A stretch of 64,000 bases of DNA, taken from positions 140,342,979-140,406,978 of the forward strand of contig NC_057809.1 in assembly GCF_018294505.1 (NCBI RefSeq). Reading direction: 5' to 3'. Positions 45,817-56,745 of this stretch are shown here, in pieces. This DNA comes from Triticum aestivum (taxonomy: Eukaryota > Streptophyta > Magnoliopsida > Poales > Poaceae). The position numbers and the translations under genes are program-made. The notes beneath the pieces are model-generated. The model saw nothing but the letters and a program-made list of their open reading frames with translations. It was not told the origin of the DNA and did not search any database. Position 1 is the stretch's first letter; each line of letters begins with the position of its first letter.

Positions 45817-47493
45817 TTAAAGTGCAACTATCCCTAGGTGGTTTTGGTAATTCCTAACAACATATAGCTCATTGAGCTAATGCTATTTCTAGATTAATAT
45901 TTCAGGAAAAGCTCAATGAATGACATGGCATGGATGAGGAAAGTGGACCCCTCAAAATACTAAGGACAAAAAGATTGGCTCAAGCTCAAAGCTGAAGACT
46001 CTACATTTTATATTTTAGTGATCCAAGATCACATTGAGTCTATAGGAAAAGCCAATACTATCAAGGAGGGATGCGGTGTTGCTTGATGAGGTTCTTGCTT
46101 CATAGTGCTTAGTGATATGCTCCAAAACCCTCAACTACCTTCCCACATCCACTAATGACCTAAACCAAAAGTCAAACTCGGCCCCACCGATTCTTTCTAT
46201 CCGGCGCCACTGAGTTTCAAATGTCATAGCCACTGCCACAAACCCTAGGCAAATCGGTCTCATCGATAGGGATTTCGGTTACACCGAGATGGGGTTGTAA
46301 TCTCTATGTTTCCCTTCGTAACGTTTCGGTCCTACCGAGATGAGCGATCGGTCCCACCGAGATTGCAATGTAAACTCTCTGTTTCCCTTTTGTAACATTT
46401 CGGTCCCACCGAAATGAGCGATCGGTCCCACCGAGTTTACCTGACCAACTCTCTGGTTAGCTTATTACAAAAATCGGTCCCACCAAGTTTGTGTAATCGG
46501 TCACACTGAGATTACGTTATGCCCTAACCCTAACCATATCGGTCCTACCGAGTTGCATCTCAGTCCCACTGAAAATCCTAACGGTCACTAGGTTTGCTAA
46601 ATCGGTCCGATCGAGTTTCTCAATTCGGTCTCACCGAGATTGGTAAATTGTGTGTAACGGTTAGTTTTTGTGTGGAGGCTATATATACCCCTCCACCCAC
46701 TCTTCATTTGTGGAGAGAGCCATTAGAACATACCTACACTTCCAATACACATTTTCTGAGAGAGAACCAGATACTCATGTGTTGAGGCCAAGATATTCCA
46801 TTCCTACCATATGAATCTTGATCTCTAGCCTTCGCAAGTTGCTTTCCACTCAAATCTTCTTTCCACCAAACTCATATCCTGTGAGAGAGAGTTGAGTGTT
46901 GGGGAGACTATCATTTGAAGTACAAGAGCAAGGAGTTCATCATCAACACACCATTTGTTACTTCTTGGAGAGTGGTGTCTCCTAGATTGGCTAGGTGTCA
47001 CTTGGGAGCCTCCGACAAAGATTGTGGAGTTGAACCAAGGAGTTTGTAAGGGCAAGGAGATCGCCTACTTCGTGAAGATCTACTGCTAGTGAGGCAAGTC
47101 CTTCGTGGGCGATGGCCATGATGGGATAGACAAGGTTGCTTCGTCATGGACCCTTCGTGGGTGGAGCCCTCCGTGGACTCGCGCAACCGTTACCCTCCGT
47201 GGGTTGAAGTCTCCATCAACGTGGATGTACGATAGCACCAACCACGACAAAAACATCCGTGTGTCCAATTGCGTTTGAATTCTCCAAACCCTTCCCTTTA
47301 CATTCTTGCAAGTTGCATGCTGTACTTTCCGTTGCGCATAGACTCTTTGCATGCTTTCTTGAATTGTGTTAAGATTGCTTGACTTGTGCTAAGATAGGTA
47401 AAATCTGCCAAAGACTAAAATTGGGAAAAGGATAGATTTTTATTTGGTCAAGTAGTCTAATCACCCCCCTCTAGACATACTTTCGATCCTACA
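45817..47493 (+). repeat. 3' LTR of Maximus-like element
   Basis: It is 1677 bp with the same ends as the 5' LTR except a substituted second base at the start (TTAAAGTGC for TGAAAGTGC). It is preceded by the purine tract CCAAAAAGGGGGAGAT. It contains the palindrome array at about 46175-46645 and a TATA box near 46679. Confidence 0.9.
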
Positions 47494-47551
47494 CTTCCCC
47501 CTCTCTCCACCTCCCTAAAGCTCCCTCGCCGTCCATCTCGGTCATGGTGGC
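47494..47551. other. 58-bp sliver of original sequence between two insertions
   Basis: This is the continuation of the sequence cut at 7375. It is pyrimidine-rich (CCTCTCTCCACCTCCCTAAA) and ends CGGTCATGGTGGC, an ATG in a leader-like context. It is interrupted again by the minus-strand copia element at 47552. Confidence 0.6.
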
Positions 47552-49286
47552 TGTTAGTGAACATAGTAATTTCAAAAAAAATTCCTACGCACACGCAAGA
47601 TCATGGTGATGCATAGCAACGAGAGCGGAGAGTGTGTCCACGTACCCTCGTAGACCGAAAGCAGAAGCATTAGCACAACGCGGTTGATGTAGTCGTATGT
47701 CTTCATGATCCGACCGATCAAGTACCGAATGCACGGCACCACCGAGTTCTGAACACGTTCAACTCGATGACGTCCCTCGAACTCCGATCCATCTGAGCTT
47801 TGAGGGAGAGTCCCGTCAGCATGACGGCATGGTGACGATGTTGACATTCTCCCGTCGCAGGGCTTCGCCTAAGCACCGCTACGATATTATCGAGGTGGAC
47901 TATGGTGGAGAGGGGCACCGCACACGGCTAAAAGATCCAAGAGATCAATTCTTGTGTCTCCAAGGGGTGCCTCTCTCCCTGTATATAAAGCTGTGGAGGA
48001 GGAGGGGGCCGGCCACCCTAGGCGCGCCCCATGAGGAGTCCTACTCCCACCGGGAGTAGGACTCCCCCTTTCCAGGTGGGAGTAGGAGAGAAGAGGGAAG
48101 GAGAGAGAGGGGGAAAGGAAAGGGGGGCGCCGCCCCCTCCTTGTCCAATTCGGACTGGGGGGGGGCGAAGGGGCCCGCGCCTGCCCTTTGGCCGCCCCTC
48201 CTCTTCTCCATTAGGGCCCAATAGGCCCATTAGTCTCCCCGGGGGTTCTGGTAACCCCCGGTACTCTGGTATATGCCCGAAACTCCCCGAAACCATTCCG
48301 ATGTGCGAACATAGTCGTCCAATATATCGATCTTTACGTCTCGACCATTTCGGGACTCCTCATCATGTCCGTGATCATATCCGGGACTCTGAACTACCTT
48401 CGATACATCAAAAACCACAAACTCATAATATAACCGTCATCGAACTTTAAGCGTGCGGACCCTACGGGTTCGAGAACTATGTAGACATGACCGAGACACG
48501 TCTCGGGTCTATAACCAATAGCGGAACCTGGATGATCATATTGGCTCCTACATATTCTACGAAGATCTTTATCGGTCAAACGGCATAACAACATACATTG
48601 TTCCTTTTGTCATCGGTATGTAACTTGCCCGAGATTCGATCGTCGGTATCTCAATACCTAATTCAATCTTGTTACCGGCAAGTCTCTTTACTCGTTCCTT
48701 AACACGTCATCCCGCAACTAACTCATTAGTTGCAATGCTTGCAAGGCTTAAGTGATGTGTATTACCGAGTGGTCCCAGAGATACCTCTTCGACAATCGGA
48801 GTGACGAACCCTAGTCTCGAAATACGCCAACCCAACAAGTACCTTCGGAGACACCTGTAGAGCACCTTTATAATCACCCAGTTACGTTGTGACGTTTGGT
48901 AGCACACAAAGTGTTCCTCCGGTAAACGGGAGTTGCATAATATCATAGTCATAGGAACATGTATAAGTCATGAAGAAAGCAATAGCAACAAACTAAACGA
49001 TCAAGTGCTAAGCTAACGGAATGGGTCAAGTTAACCACATCATTCTCCTAATGATGTGATCCCGTTAATCAAATGAAAACTCTTTGTCTATGGCTAGGAA
49101 ACATAACCATCTTTGATCAACGAGCTAGTCAAGTAGAGGCACACTAGTGACACTCTGTTTGTCTATGTATTCACACATGTATCATGTTTCCGGTTAATGC
49201 AATTCTAGCATGAATAATAAACATTTATCATGATATAAGGAAATAAATAATAACTTTATTATTGCCTCTAGGGCCTATTTCCTTCA
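47552..49286 (-). repeat. 3' LTR of minus-strand copia element
   Basis: The 1735-bp LTR starts on the minus strand TGAAGGAAATAGGCCCTAGA and ends CACTAACA. The polypurine tract, read on that strand GTGCAAGTGGGAGAT, adjoins it at 49287. A TATA-like TTTATATA on the minus strand lies at about 47981-47988, with a perfect hairpin just upstream. Confidence 0.9.
48036..48064. repeat. Perfect 13-bp inverted repeat with 3-nt loop
   Basis: GAGTCCTACTCCC, loop ACC, GGGAGTAGGACTC. A third partial copy (GTGGGAGTAGGA) follows near 48078. It lies in the U3 part of the LTR, about 50 bp upstream of the TATA-like box on the minus strand. Confidence 0.9.
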
Positions 49287-49373
49287 ATCTCCCACTTGCA
49301 CTAGAGTCAATAATCTAGATTACACAGTAATGATTCTAACACCCATGGAGCCTTGGTGTTGATCATGTTTTGC

Positions 49374-51989
49374 TCATGGAAGAGGCTTAGTCAACGGGTC
49401 TGAAACATTCAGATCCGTATGTATATTGCAAATCTCTATGTCTCCAACCTGGACTTGATCCCGGATGGAGTTGAAGCGTCTCTTGATGTGCTTGGTTCTC
49501 TTGTGAAATCTGGATTCCTTTGCCAAAGCAATTGCACTAGAATTGTCACAAAAGATTTTCATTGGACCCGATGCACTAGGTATGACACCTAGATCGGATA
49601 TGAACTCCTTCATCCAGACTCCTTCATTTGCTGCTTCCGAAGCAGCTATGTACTCCGCTTCACATGTAGATCCCGCTACAACGCTTTGTTTAGAACTGCA
49701 CCAACTGACAGCTCCACCGTTTAATAAAAACACGTATCCGGTTTGCGATTTAGAATCGTCCAGATCAGTGTCAAAGCTTGCATCGATGTAACCATTTACG
49801 ACGAGCTCTTTGTCACATTCATAAACGAGAATCATATCCTTCGTCCTTTTCAGGTATTTCAGGATGTTCTTGACCGCTGTCCAGTGATCCACTCCTGGAT
49901 TACTTTGGTACCTCCCTGCTAAACTAATAGCAAGGCACACATCAGGTCTGGTACACAACATTGCATACATGATAGAGCCTATGGCTGAAGCATAGGGAAC
50001 ATTCTTTATTTTCTCCCTATCTTCTGCAGTGGTCGGGCATTGAGTCTTACTCAACTTCACACCTTGTAACACATGCAAGAACCCTTTCTTTGATTGATCC
50101 ATTTTGAACTTCTTCAAAACTTTGTCAAGGTATGTGCTTTGCGAAAGTCCAATTAAGTGTCTCGATCTATCTCTATAGATCTTGATGCCCAATATATAAG
50201 CAGCTTCACCGAGGTCTTTCATTGAAAAACTCTTATTCAAATATCCTTTTACGCTATCCAGAAATTCTATATCATTTCCAATCAATAATATGTCATCTAC
50301 ATATAATATCAGAAATGCTACAGAGCTCCCACTCACTTTCTTGTAAATACAGGCTTCTCCAAAAGTCTGTATAAAACCATATGCTTTGATCACACTATCA
50401 AAATGTTTATTCCAACTCCGAGAGGCTTGCACCAGTCCATAAATGGATCGCTGGAGCTTGCACACTTTGTTAGCTCCTTTTGGATCGACAAAACCTTCCG
50501 GTTGCATCATATACAACTCTTCTTCCAGAAATCCATTCAGGTATGTAGTTTTGATATCCATTTGCCAAATTTCATAATCATAAAATGCGGCAATTGCTAA
50601 CATGATTCGGACAGACTTAAGCATCGCTACGGGTGAGAAGGTCTCATCATAGTCAATCCCTTGAACTTGTCGAAAACCTTTTGCAACAAGTCGAGCTTTA
50701 TAGACGGTAACATTACCATCAGCGTCAGTCTTCTTCTTGAAGATCCATTTATTCTCGATGGCTTGCCGATCATTGGGCAGGTCAACCAAAGTCCATACTT
50801 TGTTCTCATACATGGATCCCATCTCAGATTTCATGGTCCCAAGCCATTTTGCGGAATCTGGGCTCACCATTGCTTCTTCATAGTTCATAGGTTCGTCATG
50901 GTCTAGCGACATAAACTCCAGAACAGGATTACCGTACCACTCTGGTGCGGACCTTACTCTGGTTGACCTACGAGGTTCAGTAACAACTTGATCTGAAGTT
51001 TCATGATCATCATCATTAACTTCCTCACTAATTGGTGTAGACGTCACAGGAACCGGTTTCTGTGATGAACTACTTTCCAATAAGGGAGCAGGTACTGTTA
51101 CCTCATCAAGTTCTACTTTCCTCCCACTCACTTCTTTTGAGAGAAACTCCTTATCTAGAAAGGATCCATTCTTAGCAACGAATGTCTTACCCTCGGATCT
51201 GTGATAGAAGGTGTACCCAACTATTTCTTTTGGGTATCCTATGAAGACAAATTTCTCCGATTTGGGTTCGAGCTTATCAGGTTGAAGCTTTTTCACATAA
51301 GCATCGCAGCCACAAACTTTAAGAAATGACAACTTTGGTTTCTTGCCAAACCATAGTTCATAAGGTGTCATCTCAATGGATTTTGATGGTGCCCTATTTA
51401 ATGTGAATGCGGCCATCTCTAAAGCATAACCCCAAAATGATAGCGGTAAATCAGTAAGAGACATCATAGATCGCACCATATCTAGTAAAGTACGATTACG
51501 ACGTTCAGACACACCATTACGCTGTGGTGTTCCGGGTGGCATGAGTTGCGAAACTATTCCGCATTGTTTCAAATGTAGACCAAACTCGTAACTCAAATAT
51601 TCTCCTCCACGGTCAGATCGTAGAAACTTTATTTTCTTGTTACGATGATTTTCAACTTCACTCTGAAATTCTTTGAACTTTTCAAATGTTTCAGACTTAT
51701 GTTTCATTAAGTAGATATACCCATATCTGCTTAAATCATCTGTGAAGGTGAGAAAATAACGATACCCGCCGCGAGCCTCAACATTCATTGGACCACATAC
51801 ATCAGTATGTATGATCTCCAACAAATCAGTTGCTCGCTCCATAGTTCTGGAGAACGGCGTTTTAGTCATCTTGCCCATGAGGCATGGTTCGCAAGTACCA
51901 AGTGATTCATAATCAAGTGATTCCAAAAGTCCATCAGTATGGAGTTTCTCATGCGCTTTATACCAATATGACCCAAATGGCAGTGCCAC
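49374..51989 (-). CDS. pol: Copia pol: integrase, reverse transcriptase, RNase H (871 aa frame)
   Basis: The open frame encodes most of copia pol. A GAG-pre-integrase remnant is at residues 1-45. The integrase core has catalytic Asp63 (HTDVCGPM), Asp126 (LRSDRGGEY) and Glu162 (NGVSERRNRT), a D-x62-D-x35-E spacing. The linker is acidic. Reverse transcriptase spans about 398-640 with KARLVAKGF, QMDIKTTYLNG and YVDDILLI at 563-570. RNase H follows with GYIDASFDTD, GSTCEAEYIA and IFCDNSSAIALA, and the end is NVSDPLTKPLP. The conserved residues needed for all three activities appear present. The ATG shown is within the polyprotein, not a true start, because a frameshift near 51990 separates this part from the upstream pre-integrase frame (52123-51866). 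Confidence 0.9.
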   Translation of the reverse strand: MALPFGSYWYKAHEKLHTDGLLESLDYESLGTCEPCLMGKMTKTPFSRTMERATDLLEIIHTDVCGPMNVEARGGYRYFLTFTDDLSRYGYIYLMKHKSETFEKFKEFQSEVENHRNKKIKFLRSDRGGEYLSYEFGLHLKQCGIVSQLMPPGTPQRNGVSERRNRTLLDMVRSMMSLTDLPLSFWGYALEMAAFTLNRAPSKSIEMTPYELWFGKKPKLSFLKVCGCDAYVKKLQPDKLEPKSEKFVFIGYPKEIVGYTFYHRSEGKTFVAKNGSFLDKEFLSKEVSGRKVELDEVTVPAPLLESSSSQKPVPVTSTPISEEVNDDDHETSDQVVTEPRRSTRVRSAPEWYGNPVLEFMSLDHDEPMNYEEAMVSPDSAKWLGTMKSEMGSMYENKVWTLVDLPNDRQAIENKWIFKKKTDADGNVTVYKARLVAKGFRQVQGIDYDETFSPVAMLKSVRIMLAIAAFYDYEIWQMDIKTTYLNGFLEEELYMMQPEGFVDPKGANKVCKLQRSIYGLVQASRSWNKHFDSVIKAYGFIQTFGEACIYKKVSGSSVAFLILYVDDILLIGNDIEFLDSVKGYLNKSFSMKDLGEAAYILGIKIYRDRSRHLIGLSQSTYLDKVLKKFKMDQSKKGFLHVLQGVKLSKTQCPTTAEDREKIKNVPYASAIGSIMYAMLCTRPDVCLAISLAGRYQSNPGVDHWTAVKNILKYLKRTKDMILVYECDKELVVNGYIDASFDTDLDDSKSQTGYVFLLNGGAVSWCSSKQSVVAGSTCEAEYIAASEAANEGVWMKEFISDLGVIPSASGPMKIFCDNSSAIALAKESRFHKRTKHIKRRFNSIRDQVQVGDIEICNIHTDLNVSDPLTKPLP

Positions 51990-53305
51990 AAATAAGTTGC
52001 ACTATCATTATCAACTCTGCATCTTTTGGCTTCAACATTATGAATATATGTATCACTACTATCGAGATTCATCAAAAATAGACCACTCTCTAAGGGTGCA
52101 TGACCATAAAAGATATTACTCATATAAATAGAACAACCATTATTCTCAGATTTAAATGAATAACCGTCTCACATTAAACAAGATCCAGATATAATGTTCA
52201 TGCTCAACGCTGGCACCAAATAACAATTATCTAGGTCTAAAACTAATCCCGAAGGTAGATGTAGAGGTAGTGTGCCGATGGCGATCACATCGTCTTTGGA
52301 ACCATTTCCCACGCACATTGTCACCTCGTCCTTAGCCAGTGTTCGCTTAATCCGTAGTCCCTGTTTCGAGTTGCAAATATTAGCAACAGAACCAGTATCA
52401 AATACCCAGGTGCTACTGCGAGCTCTGGTAAGGTACACATCAATAACATGTATATCACATATACCTTTGTTCACCTTGCCATCCTTCTTATCCACCAAGT
52501 ACTTGGGGCAGTTCCGCTTCCAGTGACCAGTCTATTTGCAATAGAAGCACTCAGTCTCAGGCTTAGGTCCAGACTTGGGTTTCTTCTCCTGAGGAGGAAC
52601 TTGTTTGCTGTTCTTCTTGAAGTTCCCCTTCTTCTTCCCTTTGCCCTTTTTCTTGAAACTGGCGGTCTTATTGACCATCAACACTTGATGCTCCTTTTTG
52701 ATTTCTACCTCCGCAACCATTAGCATTGCGAAGAATTCGGGAATTGTCTTATTCATCGCTTGCATATTATAGTTCATCACGAAGCTTTTGTAGCTTGCTG
52801 GCAGTGATTGAAGAACTCTGTCAATGACACTATCAACAGGAAGATTAACTCCGAGTTGAGTCAAGTGATTATGATACCCAGACATTTTGAGTATATGCTC
52901 ACTGATAGAACTATTCCCCTCCATCTTGCAGCCATAGAACTTATTGGAGACTTCATATCTCTCAATCCGGGCATTTGCTTGAAATATTAACTTCAACTCC
53001 TGGAACATCTCATATGCTCCCTGACGTTCAAAGCGTTGTTGAAGTCCCGGTTCTAAGCCATAAAGCATGGCACACTGAACTATTGAGTAGCCATCAACTT
53101 TGCTCTACCAGGTGTTCATAACATCTGGTGTTGCTCCTGCAGCAGGTTTGGCACTTAGCGGTGCTTCCAGGACGTAATTCTTCTATGCAGCAATGAGGAT
53201 TATCCTCAAGTTACGAACCCAGTCCGTGTAATTGCTACCATCATCTTTCAACTTTGCTTTCTCAAGGAATGCATTAAAATTCAATAGAACAACAACACGA
53301 GCCAT
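51990..53305 (-). pseudogene. Copia gag, protease and pre-integrase, broken
   Basis: The start is the ATG at 53305 (MARVVVLLNFNAFLEKAKLK). Two stops follow in the first 90 codons. The frame then stays open from 53068 (MLYGLEPGLQQRFERQGAYE) through the capsid region to the zinc knuckle. There a stop at 52532 splits CFYCK/TGHWKRNC. Protease continues with WVFDTGSVANICNSKQ, keeping the DTG active site. A further TGA follows SGSCLM near 52169. The pre-integrase part (52123-51866) has the HCHLGHIG motif, and a frameshift then leads into the long pol frame. All interruptions are single substitutions or short indels. Confidence 0.85.
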
Positions 53306-53716
53306 CTATCTACAACAAACATAGACATGCAAAATACTATCAGGTACTAAGTTCATGATAAATTTAAGTTCAATTAATCATATTACTTAAGAACTCCCAC
53401 TTAGATAGACATCTCTCTAATCATCTAAGTGATCATGTGATCCAAATCAACTAAATCATAACCGATCATCACGTGAAATGGAGTAGTTTTCAATGGTGAA
53501 CATCATTATGTTGATCATATCTACTATATGATTCATGCTCGACCTTTTGGTCTTAGTGTTCCGAGGCCATATCTGCATATGCTAGGCTCGACAAGTTTAA
53601 TCTGAGTATTCTGCATGTGCAAAACTGGCTTGCATCCGTTGTAGATGGACGTAGAGCTTATCACACCCGATCATCATGTGGTGTCTGGGCATGACGAACT
53701 TTGGCAACGGTGCATA
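53306..53716 (-). other. Untranslated leader of the copia element
   Basis: It matches the equivalent part of the plus-strand Angela-type element around 22130-22550, for example ATGATCGGGTGTGATAAGCT read on the minus strand. It breaks off at GTGCATA where the CACTA terminus starts. No coding sequence. Confidence 0.7.
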
Positions 53717-54239
53717 CACTACCAAAAAAAGACACATCCGTGACATTTTGGGCCGAATGAATTTTTTTTTGTCATACATATGACACTTCTATGATGATAA
53801 TTGTGACAAAACCCGGTATCATCATAGATGTGGTGGGCTCCTACTTCTATGACAAAAAATCATGATAGAAAATGGGCTTTTCGTCTTGGGCGGGCCGGAG
53901 ACGCAGCTGCATGACATTCTTTGGGCCGTCCATGACGGAAAAAATCGTGGTAGAAGTGAGGGCGAGGAAAATTTCGGTGAGTTTCCGGTTACGGTGGGAG
54001 GTCGGGGGCCGAGCGATGCGTGTTTCTCTCGTACACGTACGCGCGTGTGTGCGAGGCGTTGGCTCTAACTAAACCCGAGCGAGGCGTTGGGCTCTAACTG
54101 AACCCGAGCGATTGCACTACAGGCTACGCGTTACTGAATCCGAGCGATCGATCGATGGCTGTTAACTGAACCCGATTGAGTGATTCCTTCACTACTGCTG
54201 CTAACTGAAGCTGATCGATGCTGCCTCTGGGATGAATAG

Positions 54240-54600
54240 TGAGTGTTGCGGGGGGCGGGGGGGGGGGGGGGGGGTGGATGAACAGTGAGCGGTGGCGTTG
54301 CCTTTGGATGAACAAGACCCCGTGGTGTGGTGGAGGGCTGGATGAACAGTAGACGGTGCAGGGGTGCCCGTGGAGGGGTGGTTGAGCAGGAGCCCATGGT
54401 GTGGAGGGCTGGATGAACAGTAGACGGTGGAGGGGTGCCCGTGGAGGGGTGGTTGAACAGTAGCCGGTGGAGTAGCGCGCGGTGGAGGCTGGATGAACAG
54501 GAGCCCGCGGAGGCTGGAGGAGGTCGACGGTAGCCCGTGGAGGCTGGAGGAGGTCGACGGTGGAGATGAATAGTATCCCGTGGAGTCCCGTTTTGCGGTA
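54240..54600. repeat. Subterminal minisatellite of GTGGAGG/GATGAACAG units
   Basis: Units such as GGATGAACAGTAGACGGTGG, GGTGCCCGTGGAGGGGTGG and GGAGGCTGGAGGAGGTCGAC recur irregularly. A G homopolymer lies at about 54255-54274. Overlapping proline-rich open frames on the minus strand (His/Pro/Ser repeats) are products of this repeat, not genes. Confidence 0.75.
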
Positions 54601-54905
54601 TGCCACACCCCTCCCGATGAACAGGACCCCCGTTTCGACCGTAGCGCTCCAACACAAGTCCGTTTCGTCCGTTTTTCGGTACGCCACACCCCTCCCGATT
54701 AACAGGACCCCCGTTTCGACCATAGGAGGTCCGTTTCGTCCGTTTTGCGGTACGCCACACCCCTCCCGATCAACAGGACCCCCGTTTCGACCGTAGGAGG
54801 TCCGTTTCCTCCGTTCTGCGGTACGCCAGACCCTCCTGATCAACAGGACCCCATTCCGAACATAGGAGGTCCGTTTCCTCTATTGTGCGGTACGCCATGC
54901 CTCGT
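54600..54905. repeat. ~70-81-bp subterminal tandem repeat, about 4 copies
   Basis: Each unit contains ACAGGACCCCCGTTTCGACC, a GGAGGTCCGTTTC block and GCGGTACGCCACACCCCTCC. The phase marker near CACCCCTCCCGAT falls at about 54606, 54687, 54758 and 54828, giving periods of 81, 71 and 70 bp, with a last partial copy near 54897. Arrays like this flank CACTA termini and are often transposase binding regions; that role is an inference here. Confidence 0.8.
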
Positions 54906-55559
54906 TTTCATTGCCTGTTCCGTCCAAGCCCTCCCGATGAACACGACCACGCATTCCGTTCTAACCCAGCCGGTTGGCTCCCACGCGTTCCGTTGCCTCC
55001 CAATGAACATGACACATTCCGTTGCCTCCCCATGAACACGACGCATTCTGTTGCCTCCCCATGAACACGACGACGACGCTATTTCTCCGTTCCGACCCAG
55101 CCATGTACATGAGCCATGGCCATATGTATGCGCGAGTAGGCGTTCGAGACCCCGCCCGTATGTACACATACGTGGCCGTATTTTCTTTCTTGCACCTTGG
55201 CCGCTATACGTACATGTACATGCTACGTGCGCGCCTCTACTACGACACATACGCGCCTCTACTATGACACGTGCGCGCCTCTACATCCACCAGTATATAT
55301 GTACGTACACGTTCGCGACCATAATGACAATGCTACGTACGCTTCGACCAGGTGGGTCCCGACTGTCAGGCACTTCCTTGCCTGCGAAGATGTAGCTGGT
55401 GGGTCCCAGCAGTCAGGGGGGTGAATCTTTTTTTTGCCCGGACGCACATCCTTGCGTGCGAAGATGTCGCTGGTGGGTCCCAGCAGTCAGGGGCAAACAT
55501 TTTTTTTCGCGAAATACGGTGACCCTCCGGTGGGTCCCCACTGTCAGGTGGAGGAATAA
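54906..55559. other. CACTA interior, unassigned
   Basis: Two or three imperfect CCTCCCCATGAACACGACG units (about 54995-55080) are followed by an alternating TACGTACATGTA-type stretch. The first GTGGGTCCCAGCTGTCAG-type units that lead into the modular repeats come next. No gene recognised. Confidence 0.5.
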
Positions 55560-56035
55560 TTATTTTGCACGTAATAAGGAGGCACTTCCTTGCTGCGGCC
55601 GTGGACCCAGCTGTCAGCCTCTCCACGTACAGTCCACGTCTGATGGAAGCCGTTCCTTGACCACGTTGACCACGCCGCGCCGAGAGCACTAGGGTGGTGG
55701 ACACGGCGAGGCCTAGGAAGGGGACGACGCGGAGCCGGGGAAGACGCGGCAGTGGATGCCCACGCGTAGAGGAGTACGAGGGTTCACTAGTTCGCTGCGG
55801 TGTGAGGCTGCCGTCGCCGCAGAATAACAGGGGGTGTGGGTGAGTAGAGGGATGGCCTGGCCAGCGGTGGGAGTAGTAGGGGGCGGTGAGGCCTCCGCCG
55901 CATCACAGCCGGCCACGGGAGGCAGGAGCACGAGGCACGACCGGCGCTGGTTTGGGCGGCTGGAGCAAGAAGACCAGAGGTTGAAGAAGCACTACGGCCG
56001 TTGGATGGACATCGTACGGTCACTGGAGCTAGAAT
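55560..56035. repeat. Module copy 1 of a four-copy higher-order repeat
   Basis: It runs from TTTTGCACGTAATAAGGAGG through GGACCCAGCTGTCAGCCTCT and GGCCTAGGAAGGGGACGACG to GGAGCAAGAAGACCAGAGGT and the GTTGGATGGACATCGTACGG end. A linker with GTGGGTCC, GCGTGCGAAGATATAGCTGG and CAACTTAGTAGGCCCACAAG joins it to copy 2. Confidence 0.8.
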
Positions 56036-56281
56036 CGTGCATATTGACTAAGTTGACAAAGCCCTCCGTCCCCGTCAACTTAGTAGGCCCACAAGTCAGC
56101 CTGCCACTATACTGGGTCCCAGCTAACAGGGGGAGTATTCATTTTTTTGTGCGTAATAAGGAGGCACTTCCTTGCGTGCGAAGATATAGCTGGTGGGTCC
56201 GAGCTGTCAGCGGCGGTAACATTTTTTCACGAAATACAGAGGCCCTTTCGGTGGGTCCCTGATGTCAGGTGGAGGAATCAT

Positions 56282-56745
56282 TATTTTGCGCGTAATAAGG
56301 AGGCATTTCCTTGCGTGCGGCCGTGGACCCAGCTGTCAGCCTCTCCACGTACAGTCCACTTCAGATGCATGTCGGTCGTTGACCACGTTGACCAGGCCGC
56401 GCCGAGAGCACCAGGGCGGTGGACGACGGTGAGGCCTAGGAAGGGAACGACACGGAGGCAGGGAAGACTCGGCAGTTGTTTCCCACGCGGAGGGGAGTAC
56501 GACTGTACGAGGGTTTACTGGTTCGTCTGCCGTCGCCGGAGAATAACAGCAGGTGTGGGTGAGTAGAGGGATGGCTAGGCCAGCGATGGGAGTACGGTGG
56601 GGCGGTGAGGCCTGCGTGGCAGCACAGCCGGCCGCGGGGAGGAGGGAGCAGGCAGTCCCGCTGGCGCTTGTTTGAGCGGCTGGAGCAGGAAGAGCAGAGA
56701 TTGAAGAAGCACGACGGCCGTTCGATGGACATCCAACAGTCACTG
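56282..56745. repeat. Module copy 2
   Basis: Same order as copy 1, with diverged and slightly shortened middle (GGAACGACACGGAGGCAGGG). It is followed not by the linker but by ~490 bp of AT-rich sequence (56760-57240) with CAGCCCATTTG-type phrases. Confidence 0.8.

Larger units (their letters stand above)
7376..47493 (+). mobile_element. SIRE/Maximus-like copia retrotransposon, outer layer of nest
   Basis: The outermost element of the nest is bounded by the perfect 5-bp duplication CTTCC (7371-7375 and 47494-47498). It has two LTRs (7376-9062 and 45817-47493), an initiator-Met-tRNA primer site, a 717-codon gag and a broken env-like third ORF. A purine tract (AAAAAGGGGGAG) precedes the 3' LTR. 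Without the Fatima-like insertion and its duplicated 5 bp the element is about 9.9 kb. No protease, integrase, RT or RNase H is seen between gag and the third ORF, so it would depend on a related element for enzymes. The large gag and third ORF are typical of the SIRE lineage. The name Maximus-like is from memory. Confidence 0.85.
47552..53716 (-). mobile_element. Minus-strand copia retrotransposon (Angela/WIS/BARE group), 5' LTR not in window
   Basis: The element reads right to left. The 3' LTR (49286-47552) and a complete interior up to the untranslated leader are present. The leader is cut at 53717 by a CACTA transposon end. The 5' LTR must lie beyond that insertion or be lost. The flanking base set GTGGC (47547-47551) is the predicted TSD but its partner is not visible. 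Pol is open and gag is broken, so it is the youngest-looking coding remnant in the window. Confidence 0.88.

Noticed and set aside
49543..50906. Plus-strand frames within 49543-50906
   Set aside because: Antisense shadows of the open copia pol frame.
54124..54843. 239-codon and shorter His/Pro/Ser-repeat frames on the minus strand
   Set aside because: Direct products of CACTA subterminal minisatellites.
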